The notes beneath the pieces were generated by a model, which had not been told where the DNA came from, did no database searches, and saw nothing but the letters and a program-made list of their open reading frames with translations. From Geobacter sp. UBA6802 (GTDB taxonomy: Bacteria; Desulfobacterota; Desulfuromonadia; Geobacterales; Pseudopelobacteraceae): DNA of 17,342 bases. The stretch spans positions 24,322-41,663 of the forward strand of contig DKFG01000280.1 of the NCBI GenBank assembly GCA_002452325.1, written 5' to 3'. Within the stretch, counting starts at the first letter, position 1. Each line of letters starts with the position of its first letter. The translations under genes were made by a program, and so were the position numbers. This document shows positions 1 through 7,468 of this stretch, piece after piece.

Positions 1-78
1 AATAAAGCTAACCCAGCGTTATCAAGGCGAAATCAACTATTTTTTTAGTGCTACTAAATTCAGGAGGTATAAACGACA

Positions 79-2340
79 ATGGCAAAGATCAAAGACGCAC
101 TTGAGTACCACTCTATGGGGCGCAAGGGGAAGATCGAGGTTATCGCCACCAAGCCGTGCCAGACTGCTGCAGACCTCTCGTTGGCCTATTCACCGGGTGT
201 CGCCGAGCCCTGCCTGGCAATCGAGAAGAACCCTGAAGATGCCTACAAGTACACGGCTAAAGGTAATCTGGTTGCTGTTGTTTCAAACGGCACCGCCGTG
301 CTTGGTCTTGGCAACCTGGGGGCCCTGGCCGGCAAGCCGGTCATGGAGGGCAAAGGGATCCTTTTCAAACGTTTTGCTGATATTGACGTCTTTGACATCG
401 AACTGGACACCGAAAATCCGGATGAGATCATCAAAGCCTGCCAACTGCTGGAACCGACCTTTGGCGGTATCAATCTGGAAGATATAAAAGCGCCGGAGTG
501 TTTCTATATTGAGGAAGAGCTGAAAAAGACAATGAAAATACCGGTCTTTCACGATGACCAGCATGGCACCGCCATTATCTCATCAGCTGCACTGATCAAT
601 GCCTTGGAGCTGGTCGGTAAAAAAATTGGGGATATCAGAATCGTAGTAAACGGTGCCGGCGCCTCGGCCAACTCTTGCGCCAAACTGGCCATTGCCCTGG
701 GTGTCAAGCGTGAGAACCTGATCATGTGTGATACCAAAGGGGTCATCTACAAGGGGCGCACTGTCGGCATGAACCCCTACAAGGAACTGTTCGCTGCCGA
801 AACCGAACTGCGCACTTTGGAAGAAGCAGCAAAAGGGGCTGACGTCCTGTTCGGTCTCTCGGCAAAGGGCGCTTTCACCGTCGATATGGTGCGCAGCATG
901 GCCCCCAACCCGATTATCTTTGCCATGGCCAACCCTGACCCGGAGATCACCCCGGCCGAGGCTTTTGCCGTCAGGAGTGATGTCATTATAGCCACCGGCC
1001 GTTCCGACTATCCGAACCAGGTCAACAACGTGCTGGGCTTCCCGTTTATCTTCCGTGGAGCACTGGACGTTCGCGCCAGCAGTATCAACGAAGAGATGAA
1101 GCTCGCTGCGGTCAAGGCCCTGGCCAGCCTGACCAGAGAGGAGGTACCGGACTCGGTCAGCAAGGCATATGGCAACGTTAAGTTTTCCTTTGGTCGTGAA
1201 TACATCATTCCCAAGCCATTTGATCCACGCGTGCTGCTGCATGTGGCACCGGCCGTTGCCCAAGCTGCCATGGACAGCGGCGTGGCCCGCCAGCCCATCG
1301 CAGACATGTCTAAATATATCGAGCACCTTGAGTCGACGCAGGGCACCTCCAAGGAGATCATGCGGTACATCATCAACAAGGCCAAAACCGATCCCAAGCG
1401 AATCGCCTTCCCGGAAGGTGACAATGAAAAGATCCTTCGGGCGGCCCAGATCCTGATTGATGAGGGGATCGCCAAACCGATCCTGATCGGTAGCAGCATC
1501 AAGATTCGAAACAAGATCGACGAACTGGGACTCAACCTGGACGACATCCAGATCGTTGACACCGAACACTCGAAATTTTCAGGGCCTTACGCTCAGGAGC
1601 TTTACCGCCTGCGTCAGCGCAAGGGTATTACTGAGACTGAGGCAGGACGGATTATTCGACGTAAATCCCGCAATCACTTCGGCGCCATGATGGTGCGCAT
1701 GGGGGACGCTGATGCCATGTTGTCCGGTATCGACGCCCACTACCCTGACACCATCCGCCCGGCCCTTGAGGTGGTCGGCAAGCAACCAAATCTGACCTCA
1801 GTGCATGGTATGTACATGATGGTCTTCAAAAAGGGCGTCTACTTCATGGCCGACACCACGGTGGACATCGACCCATCTGCCGAAGAACTGGCTGAAACCG
1901 CCATTCTGGCTGCCCAGAATGTCAAAGTCTTTGATATCGATCCCCGTGTTGCCATGCTCTCCTTCTCAAACTTCGGCTCAGTGCGTCACCCTCTCTCCGA
2001 CAAAGTCCGGCGTGCCGTCGAAATTGTGAAAGAACGTGCTCCCGATCTCGTCATCGACGGAGAGATGCAGGCAGACACCGCCGTTGTGCAGGAGCTGCTG
2101 GATCACTACTCCTTTTCCAAGCTGAATAACACCGCAAATGTACTCATCTTCCCCGATCTCAACTCCGGCAACATTGCCTACAAGCTGCTGGCGCGCCTGG
2201 GCGGTGCCGAGGCAATCGGTCCGATCCTGATGGGGATGCAAAAGCCGGTGCATATCCTGCAACGTGGCGACGATGTCAGTGATATCGTTAATATGGCAGC
2301 TATAGCTGTAGTGGACGCCCAAAGGCGTACCGTACTGTAG
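79..2340 (+). CDS. maeB: NADP-dependent malic enzyme with C-terminal phosphotransacetylase-like domain (MaeB type)
   Basis: Oxidative decarboxylation of malate to pyruvate with NAD(P)H formation in the cytoplasm, linking the TCA cycle to pyruvate/acetyl-CoA. The 753 aa length fits the fused MaeB family. Residues 1-160 are the malic N-domain, with the active-site tyrosine in YSPGVAEPC (Y37), lysine in MEGKG (K92), and metal ligands in NLEDIKAPE (E134, D135) and FHDDQHGTA (D159/D160). Residues 165-400 are the Rossmann domain with GAGASA near 192. Residues 425-750 are a phosphotransacetylase (PTA)-like domain (PEGDNEKILRAA, GDADAMLSG near 542, ADTTVDIDPSAEELAETA). In characterised MaeB proteins this domain is regulatory (acetyl-CoA sensing) and not a working PTA. 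AGGAGG lies at 62-67, 11 nt before ATG. The gene stands alone, followed by a terminator. Cofactor preference cannot be read from sequence alone. Confidence 0.95.
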   Translation: MAKIKDALEYHSMGRKGKIEVIATKPCQTAADLSLAYSPGVAEPCLAIEKNPEDAYKYTAKGNLVAVVSNGTAVLGLGNLGALAGKPVMEGKGILFKRFADIDVFDIELDTENPDEIIKACQLLEPTFGGINLEDIKAPECFYIEEELKKTMKIPVFHDDQHGTAIISSAALINALELVGKKIGDIRIVVNGAGASANSCAKLAIALGVKRENLIMCDTKGVIYKGRTVGMNPYKELFAAETELRTLEEAAKGADVLFGLSAKGAFTVDMVRSMAPNPIIFAMANPDPEITPAEAFAVRSDVIIATGRSDYPNQVNNVLGFPFIFRGALDVRASSINEEMKLAAVKALASLTREEVPDSVSKAYGNVKFSFGREYIIPKPFDPRVLLHVAPAVAQAAMDSGVARQPIADMSKYIEHLESTQGTSKEIMRYIINKAKTDPKRIAFPEGDNEKILRAAQILIDEGIAKPILIGSSIKIRNKIDELGLNLDDIQIVDTEHSKFSGPYAQELYRLRQRKGITETEAGRIIRRKSRNHFGAMMVRMGDADAMLSGIDAHYPDTIRPALEVVGKQPNLTSVHGMYMMVFKKGVYFMADTTVDIDPSAEELAETAILAAQNVKVFDIDPRVAMLSFSNFGSVRHPLSDKVRRAVEIVKERAPDLVIDGEMQADTAVVQELLDHYSFSKLNNTANVLIFPDLNSGNIAYKLLARLGGAEAIGPILMGMQKPVHILQRGDDVSDIVNMAAIAVVDAQRRTVL

Positions 2341-2356
2341 TCGCAACAGCACTCAC

Positions 2357-2394
2357 AGCCGGGTGACATTTTTCCAGCGTCACCCGGCTTTTTT
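2357..2394 (+). terminator. Intrinsic terminator after maeB
   Basis: A perfect 11-bp stem (2357-2367 with 2379-2389, AGCCGGGTGAC) with an 11-nt loop is followed directly by a run of six T. It starts 17 nt after the maeB stop codon. Confidence 0.9.
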
Positions 2395-2421
2395 CACTTC
2401 TGGAACCCTGCCAACATTCTT

Positions 2422-2455
2422 TTGACAATCAAATCTGCCTGGCGTAACGTATACA
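2422..2455 (+). promoter_or_regulatory. Putative promoter of the first PATAN-like gene
   Basis: TTGACA at 2422-2427, 17 nt, then TAACGT at 2445-2450 running into TATACA at 2450-2455. The -35 is perfect but the -10 at normal spacing is poor, and the better TATACA lies 22 nt away. I keep it because the same pattern (TTGACA, 17 nt, TA[AC]C, then a TATA-like run) occurs before the two related genes downstream. It leaves a leader of roughly 50 nt before the start codon at 2511. Confidence 0.4.
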
Positions 2456-2510
2456 AATACAAACCTTGAAAGCCTGAATAGTTACACTGCCGTACCAGGA
2501 GGGTTACTAC

Positions 2511-3188
2511 ATGTTGCGCCTGCCAAAGGGTGTTCCCCTGTTTGAAAAACTTGATGCCAGCAACCTGCAGCTTGATGCTGTTGTCCTCAAACTTAAAAAC
2601 GGTTGTTTTACCGGCTACGCCTCAATCACTTTTGATCAGGCCAACAGTGTGCTGGTGTTTGAATCAGGCAAGCTGATCAGTGCCCTGTTTGAAAACAGCG
2701 CTGATGTCCGTTACAACAGCTTCGAGGCCCTGAATGCCCTGGCAGAGCAGATGGCTGCAGGAAGCTCCAGTGTGTTGAATGTCTACCGTCTTTCCGGCGA
2801 TCTGACTCTCTGCGTCCATGCCCTGCTGCAGGGGGAAGTCCGATACTGCGGTCAGGCACTGGGACTGATTGATATCAAAAACTTGCTGGAACGGATCAAG
2901 AGCGAGCAGATGAACTGCTGCCTGCGCATCTACACTGCTGACCACTCTTCCATGATTTTTTACAAGGGGGGTGAACCGCTTGGTTTTTTCCATGACGGTT
3001 CTGAAGAGATCGAGGCCTCGCCAGGAAATTCACAGCAGCTGACCCAGGACCCTGCCGCCAAGCTCGACCTGTACAGCACCGCAGGAATTGATGAGCTGAT
3101 GCCCCAAGACCTGCTTGAGATGTTTAACATCGACAGTATCTGGAAGTCTGCAGTCAGCAAACAGCAGGCCAGGCTCTCCGGCAGCTGA
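2511..3188 (+). CDS. Hypothetical protein, two DUF4388/PATAN-like halves
   Basis: Function not recognised. The 225 aa protein has no signal peptide or membrane segment, so it is probably cytoplasmic. It seems to hold two related alpha/beta units: residues 24-110 (FTGYASITF, then VLVFESGKLISALFE, FEALNAL, VLNVYRLSGDL) and residues 118-165 (NLLERIKSEQ, CCLRIYTADHSSMIFYKGGEPLGFFHD). The pattern of a glycine-containing strand, a hydrophobic strand ending in G-x-L-I-S-A and an F-x-A-L-N-x-L helix recalls DUF4388/PATAN proteins. A short tail follows (LLEMFNIDSIWKSAVS, 201-216). It is paralogous along its whole length to the protein at 5348-6334 (shared ML-x-LP-x(3)-PL-x-E-x-L start, FTGY, FEALN, HALL-x-GE, LE-x-x-NID-x-x-W), which also supports ATG 2511. 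AGGAGG at 2497-2502 is 8 nt upstream. Convergent with the TPR gene. The family call is by pattern only. Confidence 0.8.
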   Translation: MLRLPKGVPLFEKLDASNLQLDAVVLKLKNGCFTGYASITFDQANSVLVFESGKLISALFENSADVRYNSFEALNALAEQMAAGSSSVLNVYRLSGDLTLCVHALLQGEVRYCGQALGLIDIKNLLERIKSEQMNCCLRIYTADHSSMIFYKGGEPLGFFHDGSEEIEASPGNSQQLTQDPAAKLDLYSTAGIDELMPQDLLEMFNIDSIWKSAVSKQQARLSGS

Positions 3189-3192
3189 TCCG

Positions 3193-3252
3193 TCTCTACA
3201 CACACAAAGGCCCTGGCGCATGAATGCACCAGAGCCTTTGTGTGTGTAGAGA
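3193..3252. terminator. Long perfect hairpin between convergent genes, likely bidirectional terminator
   Basis: A perfect 19-bp inverted repeat (3193-3211 with 3234-3252) carries an inner mismatched stem (CTGG/CCAG and GCA/TGC), so nearly the whole 60 nt folds back. It fills most of the 77-nt gap between stop codons at 3186-3188 and 3266-3268. There is no T-run on either side, which is atypical for an intrinsic terminator. The position argues for transcription ending or mRNA 3'-end protection for both genes. Confidence 0.6.
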
Positions 3253-3265
3253 ACCGCACGCCGTG

Positions 3266-5119
3266 CTATTTCAGATCAAACCCCAGCAGCTCATCGTCAC
3301 TAAAGTCCAGTCCACCGGCAAATCGTGTTTCTGTTGCGTCATGAAGGCGCGATGCCACATCCCGATACTGAGGATTAATCTGCTCGACCTCCTTAAAAAG
3401 TCGCCAGGCCTCTTCATCGTTCCCCAGCACGATACAGGTAAGTGCCAACTCATACTGCAGGCCACAACGATCATCCGCAGACATGGCAGGAGAACCCAAC
3501 AAGGCACGCAAGGCACTCTCAGCCAGCTTGGCCTCACCCTTCTCGCGCAGACAAGCACCTTGCAGAACCAGACAGACAATCCGGCGGGATGGATCTTCAG
3601 CCGCCTGACGCAAGACATTGATGGCTTCATCGTACAGGCCCATCTCGTAAAACGCCAAGCCAAGATCATAGTGTGACTGTGCATCACCGTCCTCCATACC
3701 GGCACCGAATCGAACCTTGCTGCCGGAGGTCTGGACCGTATCAAGGATATCATTGACCGTATCAAACCAGTTCAGGGATGAATCCGGCGCAGCAGCTTCC
3801 GGCTGGTCATCCAGCTCAATCTCTATTTCATAAAGGTCATCTGCCAGGGTAGTGTCAGCGGCGCTGAAGTCCTGCAGATCAAGCTCCCTCGGTGCTGCAG
3901 CAACAAAACCTGCCTCCTCGCCTGGAACTGCATACGGCACGGAAACCGGAAGCTCGGGCTCAACCTCGTCAGCCTCCACGGGCAGCTCAAGAGTAGGCTC
4001 CGGTTCCTCTTCCCATCCAGTTTGTGGTGACTGTTGTGCAACAGCCGCCCCTTGCCCGATGCTGGCCAGAGAGGCTATTTTGGCGTTGAAGGAAGCGGCC
4101 TCTTCGTGATAACCGCTTGCAGCACAGGACCGTGCACATCCCTTCAGTATCCGTATCGTAATTGGCGAAAGATCGTTCAGCTGCAGATAAAAACCGCGCA
4201 GTTGTGCGGCAGCTCCGGCCTGCATAAATTGAGTTTCAGACTCGTCAAGCTGGTTGAGCGCCGACTGAATGTCCCGCTCCTGCAACAAGACAGCAATCAG
4301 GGCTTGGCGGGGAAACAGATCATCAGGAAACCGTTTGATGTAGTGCTGACAGACCGCCTTGAGCCTGCCCAGGTTGCCGATCTCCTGATAGGCCAGTACC
4401 AGCAGGCGCCATGCAGATCTACGCTGCGGATCAGCCTTGATCCGTCCCTGCACAATAGTGGCCACCTGCTCAGCCGCCCCTTCATGGATCTTCTGCTCAA
4501 GTACGGAGCAGGAAAACTCCGGCTTATCCGGAAAAAGCTCCGCTATCCGCTCAACAAGCCGTCCAAAAGCACCATCATCATGACGATCAACAAGCAGCAG
4601 GCCAAGCGATTTAAATGCATCCAGAGACTCGTCCAGGCGCCCCAACTGATGCAGTACTTCAGCATATTTAAGTTTGATGTTAGGGTTACGGGCATCAACC
4701 CGCTGCATTGCCTCAAGGGCCTTCAGGGCTTCGGCGTGATTTTGCTGTTTTGAAAAATAGTCAAAGGCCCGCTTGTACTCGGCAAGCGCGTTGGCAGGCA
4801 ATCCGTGCTGCTCATTCAGCGAAGCCAGAGTAAGGGCAATGGCGATATCATCAGGAAACAACTTCTCAACCTGTTTATAGATGGCGATCGCCTTCATGTA
4901 AAAACCGCTGGAGGTAAGATTGCGTCCGATAACCTCAAACTCTTTACGGGCTTCGTCACTACGGCGGCATTTCACCAACTGCTCGGCAAGACGCTGACGC
5001 AGGCGCAGATCGCCAGTATCCTGCGATAACGCCTCCTGCAGAAAAGGCAACGCCTTGTCATGCTGGCCTTTCTGCTGCAGTTTCTGCGCTTCAGCCAGTA
5101 ATTTGTCTTTTTTATTCAC
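3266..5119 (-). CDS. Tetratricopeptide-repeat protein with acidic linker
   Basis: A 617 aa cytoplasmic-looking protein without signal peptide or membrane span. Residues 1-330 are TPR or TPR-like helical pairs (KALPFLQEALSQDTGDLRLRQRLAEQL; AIAIYKQVEKLFPDDIAIALTLASL; NPNIKLKYAEVLHQLGRL). Residues 360-450 are an acidic, Pro/Glu-rich, probably disordered linker. Residues 470-600 are a second TPR block (DAQSHYDLGLAFYEMGLYDEAI, EEAWRLFKEVEQINPQYRDVASRL), a style common in large TPR scaffolds of delta-proteobacteria. I chose GTG at 5119 because GGGAG sits 5 nt upstream (5125-5129), whereas the in-frame ATG codons at 5135-5140 have no ribosome binding site. It is flanked by two paralogous PATAN-like genes, convergent with one and divergent from the other, so it may act with them as a scaffold. 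Partner and pathway are unknown. Confidence 0.85.
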   Translation of the reverse strand: MNKKDKLLAEAQKLQQKGQHDKALPFLQEALSQDTGDLRLRQRLAEQLVKCRRSDEARKEFEVIGRNLTSSGFYMKAIAIYKQVEKLFPDDIAIALTLASLNEQHGLPANALAEYKRAFDYFSKQQNHAEALKALEAMQRVDARNPNIKLKYAEVLHQLGRLDESLDAFKSLGLLLVDRHDDGAFGRLVERIAELFPDKPEFSCSVLEQKIHEGAAEQVATIVQGRIKADPQRRSAWRLLVLAYQEIGNLGRLKAVCQHYIKRFPDDLFPRQALIAVLLQERDIQSALNQLDESETQFMQAGAAAQLRGFYLQLNDLSPITIRILKGCARSCAASGYHEEAASFNAKIASLASIGQGAAVAQQSPQTGWEEEPEPTLELPVEADEVEPELPVSVPYAVPGEEAGFVAAAPRELDLQDFSAADTTLADDLYEIEIELDDQPEAAAPDSSLNWFDTVNDILDTVQTSGSKVRFGAGMEDGDAQSHYDLGLAFYEMGLYDEAINVLRQAAEDPSRRIVCLVLQGACLREKGEAKLAESALRALLGSPAMSADDRCGLQYELALTCIVLGNDEEAWRLFKEVEQINPQYRDVASRLHDATETRFAGGLDFSDDELLGFDLK

Positions 5120-5176
5120 AAGCACTCCCGACACCATCATTCAGACCATTTAAAAGGAAACGAAATAACTGCGTAA

Positions 5177-5205
5177 ACGTTAATGGAACGCTTTAGCGCT
5201 GTCAA
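5177..5205 (-). promoter_or_regulatory. Putative promoter of the TPR gene
   Basis: Read on the - strand: TTGACA (5205-5200), 17 nt, TAACGT (5182-5177), continuing TTTAC. This matches the element before the gene at 2511 (TTGACA, 17 nt, TAACGT, ATAC) at both hexamers and in spacing. The leader to GTG 5119 would be about 50 nt. Confidence 0.4.
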
Positions 5206-5267
5206 GTTGATAATCACTCTTTTCCTCCGCAATTTCAGCACTTTTTAACTGGTATACCATCCATCTT

Positions 5268-5300
5268 TTGACAGACCGCAGTAAATGCAGTACCTATAAA
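5268..5300 (+). promoter_or_regulatory. Putative promoter of the second PATAN-like gene
   Basis: TCTTTTGACA ends in a perfect -35 (5268-5273). Seventeen nt later comes TACC and then TATAAA at 5295-5300 (21 nt from the -35). The upstream TCTTTTGACA is identical to that before the paralogue at 2511. The 228-nt divergent gap (5120-5347) holds this promoter and the one for the TPR gene; I see nothing else in it. Confidence 0.4.
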
Positions 5301-5347
5301 CTCGAGGTATCAATCCTCACACTTACTTACATTGATCGAGACCTGTC

Positions 5348-6334
5348 ATGCTCCAATTACCCCGTTCAAACCCCTTATACGAACAGCTGGCCGTAAGCCG
5401 GATCAACCTGCCCGATGCCCTCAAAAAACTGGGGAGTGGTGGTTTTACCGGCTATCTGGGTTATGATACGCCCAGCGCTGAGGCATACCTCGTCTTTATC
5501 AAAGGTGCGCTGATCAGCATGCTGCTCCTGGAGCAGCAGCGCCGTTTAACCGGTTTTGAAGCACTCAACAGCCTGTTCTGCCAGGCAACCGGGGGCTCAG
5601 GGGTTATTAATCTCTACCGCATGACGGCAGACATTGCCCTCTGCACGCATGCCCTGCTGCATGGCGAAGCCATGATGCAACCGCAGAAAGTGGCTGCGAC
5701 TGACCTGAAGGCGCTGATACCCCGCATGCAAACCGAACAGACAACCGGAACCATGCTTTTTACTGCCTCTGACCGCTGCGCAATGGCTTTTTACAAGCAG
5801 GGCGCACCGATTGGTTTCTATCACGACACCTCCCATGAGATTGCAACCACACCACTTGAGATCCAGCGTGTAGCCGCACTGGCTGAAGCAACTGTTGAAC
5901 TGCGTACCATTGCCGATCCTGATGCCCTGCTGCACCATAATTTTCTTGAGACACTCAACATAGATCGACTCTGGCAGGCCGCTCTCAGCCGGAGGCCGTC
6001 TGTCAAGCCACCAATTACGTCAGGAGCACCACCAACCCCACTGGCAGCACCACGGCAGCAGTCGGCAGCCCCCATGGTGCCCCCACACCAGTTAGCTGAA
6101 CTGATCGATGACCTGCAAGAGGTCATCAAGGCGTATCTGGGACGCCCCGGCGGCACCCTGCTTGACAAGCTGCTGGCCGACAGCGGTGGACCGGCAGCAT
6201 GGTCTGATCCGACCGCCTTTGGATTATTCCTGAAGGCACTGGCTCTACAGGGTGCCCAACTGGATCCTGAGGCCAAACTGGACGAAATGCTCGATCTGAT
6301 CCGCTCAGAAGTTGCCGGACGACTGGCTCTCTAA
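5348..6334 (+). CDS. Hypothetical protein, PATAN-like paralogue with extra C-terminal domain
   Basis: Function not recognised. Residues 1-215 of the 328 aa align along their length with the 225 aa protein at 2511 (FTGY at 33-36, YLVFIKGALIS at 47-57, FEALNSL, VINLYRMTADIALCTHALLHGE, AMAFYKQGAPIGFYHD, LETLNIDRLWQAALS). A Pro/Ala-rich linker (217-246) leads to a helical domain (248-328; LAELIDDLQEVIKAYLGRPGGTLLDKLL ... EMLDLIRSEVAGRL) absent from the paralogue. No signal peptide or membrane segment is visible. ATG 5348 has only a weak ribosome binding site, but the start is fixed by the paralogue alignment. The next gene begins 7 nt after this stop, so translational coupling is likely. Confidence 0.82.
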   Translation: MLQLPRSNPLYEQLAVSRINLPDALKKLGSGGFTGYLGYDTPSAEAYLVFIKGALISMLLLEQQRRLTGFEALNSLFCQATGGSGVINLYRMTADIALCTHALLHGEAMMQPQKVAATDLKALIPRMQTEQTTGTMLFTASDRCAMAFYKQGAPIGFYHDTSHEIATTPLEIQRVAALAEATVELRTIADPDALLHHNFLETLNIDRLWQAALSRRPSVKPPITSGAPPTPLAAPRQQSAAPMVPPHQLAELIDDLQEVIKAYLGRPGGTLLDKLLADSGGPAAWSDPTAFGLFLKALALQGAQLDPEAKLDEMLDLIRSEVAGRLAL

Positions 6335-6341
6335 CCCACTC

Positions 6342-7079
6342 ATGTCAGATCAGCTTGAATTAATCACCATCATCCTGGTGGAGCCGCAATTCCCCGGTAA
6401 CATCGGCATGGTCTGTCGCGCCATGAAGAACATGGGGCTTTCCCGGCTGCGGCTGGTGGCAGGCTGCAACCATCTGGACAGCGAGGCGTTCAAATTTGCG
6501 GTTGCCGCCGGCAACCTGCTTGAACAGGCGGTCTGTTTCAACACGCTAGCCGAAGCACTTGAGGACGTCACTACCTCCATCGCCACCACCCGCCGCAGCG
6601 GCAAATATCGCCAGGAGCTGCTCACCCCACCACAGGCAGCCCAGGCCCTGCTACGACAATCCGGTACAACCGCCCTGGTGTTTGGTCGGGAAGACCACGG
6701 CCTGTCCACTGCCGACCTCTCACTCTGTACCCTGCAGGCCACCATCCCCTCCAGCAGTGAACTCGGTTCACTCAATCTGGCCCAGGCAGTTCTGATCTTC
6801 TGCTACGAACTGTTCAACGCTGCAGCCCTTGCACCTGATCTTCCTCGCCGTACACCGGTACCTTCCGGCGACCTCGAACCTCTTTTTGGGCAGATGTCCT
6901 CCACCCTACTGAAAATAGGTTATTTAAATCCTCAAAATCCCGACCACCTCATGCGCACGCTCCGCAGAATTCTGTTTCGGGCCGAACTTGACCATCGTGA
7001 ACTGGCCATACTGCGCGGCATGTTTACCCAGATAGACTGGGCAGCCGGCAACTTCAGCGAACGGAAGGGACAACCGTGA
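6342..7079 (+). CDS. trmJ: TrmH-family RNA 2'-O-methyltransferase, TrmJ-like
   Basis: Probable SpoU/TrmH (SPOUT) group 1 enzyme; TrmJ of E. coli uses S-adenosylmethionine to methylate the ribose at tRNA position 32. The 245 aa fit TrmJ size. The family motifs are clear: motif 1 VEPQFPGNIGMVCRAMKNMGL near residues 12-32, motif 2 ALVFGREDHGLS near 110-121, and motif 3 SSELGSLNLAQAVLIFCYEL near 137-156, the knotted SAM-binding region. A TTG at 6312 would give a 10-residue extension overlapping the previous gene; ATG 6342, 7 nt after that stop, puts the first core strand in the usual place. The stop overlaps the next gene's GTG start (GTGA). Target position is inferred from the family only. Confidence 0.85.
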   Translation: MSDQLELITIILVEPQFPGNIGMVCRAMKNMGLSRLRLVAGCNHLDSEAFKFAVAAGNLLEQAVCFNTLAEALEDVTTSIATTRRSGKYRQELLTPPQAAQALLRQSGTTALVFGREDHGLSTADLSLCTLQATIPSSSELGSLNLAQAVLIFCYELFNAAALAPDLPRRTPVPSGDLEPLFGQMSSTLLKIGYLNPQNPDHLMRTLRRILFRAELDHRELAILRGMFTQIDWAAGNFSERKGQP

Positions 7080-7363
7080 ACCCTACCTGGCTGGGTCTTC
7101 TGGCCGGCCTGCTCACCAGTATTGCGGCGGTACCCCAGGTCATCAAGACCTTGCGCAGTCGCCACGTGCGTGATCTTTCCATCTGGCAGCCACTCCTTCT
7201 GTCAGTGGGGATTGCATTGTGGCTGATCTACGGCATTGTGATTGGTGACACGCCGTTGATCGTTGCCAACATTACACCACTTATCTGCAACCTGATGTTG
7301 ACGTTCATGAAGATACGGTTCAAGCACAATGACCCGGAAGGGGTCGAACAGACATCAACGTAA
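7076..7363 (+). CDS. SemiSWEET-type / PQ-loop (MtN3) membrane protein
   Basis: A 95 aa inner-membrane protein with three predicted membrane segments (about 5-22, 38-56 and 60-80). The first ends in the PQ-loop motif AAVPQVIKTLRSR, as in bacterial SemiSWEETs, which work as homodimeric sugar carriers. LSIWQPLLLSVGIALWLIYG matches the second segment of this family. GTG 7076 overlaps the preceding TGA by 4 nt, and AAGGGA lies a few bases upstream, so it is cotranslated with the methyltransferase gene. Substrate is unknown. The C-terminus is short and charged (KHNDPEGVEQ). Confidence 0.85.
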   Translation: MNPTWLGLLAGLLTSIAAVPQVIKTLRSRHVRDLSIWQPLLLSVGIALWLIYGIVIGDTPLIVANITPLICNLMLTFMKIRFKHNDPEGVEQTST

Positions 7364-7381
7364 GACCAGCTCCTCTGTGTA

Positions 7382-7400
7382 AGCCGGGCTTGACCCGGCT
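7382..7400 (+). terminator. Short hairpin after the SemiSWEET gene, weak terminator
   Basis: A 7-bp GC-rich stem (AGCCGGG with CCCGGCT) and 5-nt loop lie 18 nt after the stop codon. No T-run follows, so termination would be weak. It sits just upstream of the promoter of the envelope operon. Confidence 0.4.
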
Positions 7401-7410
7401 GAGTCATGAC

Positions 7411-7438
7411 TTGCACAACCGATAGTTTCTGCTATGCT
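7411..7438 (+). promoter_or_regulatory. Putative sigma70-type promoter of the six-gene envelope operon
   Basis: TTGCAC at 7411-7416, 16 nt, TATGCT at 7433-7438. Transcription would begin near 7445, giving a leader of about 25 nt. The palindrome AGTCATGACT (7402-7411) abuts the -35 and could be an operator. This is the only convincing promoter I see for the operon. Confidence 0.5.
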
Positions 7439-7468
7439 GTTTCCTGCAACCATCTCAAGGAGTATCAG

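Noticed and set aside
1..78. Possible promoter ahead of maeB
   Set aside because: The 78 bases hold a ribosome binding site at 62-67 but no -35/-10 pair I could defend; the promoter may lie before the window.
583..1569. Open frame of 328 codons on the - strand inside maeB
   Set aside because: It lies wholly within a clear malic enzyme coding region, has no family motif and no ribosome binding site; it is an antisense shadow.
4034..4753. Open frame of 239 codons on the + strand inside the TPR gene
   Set aside because: Composition is not protein-like and it opposes clear TPR repeats on the - strand.
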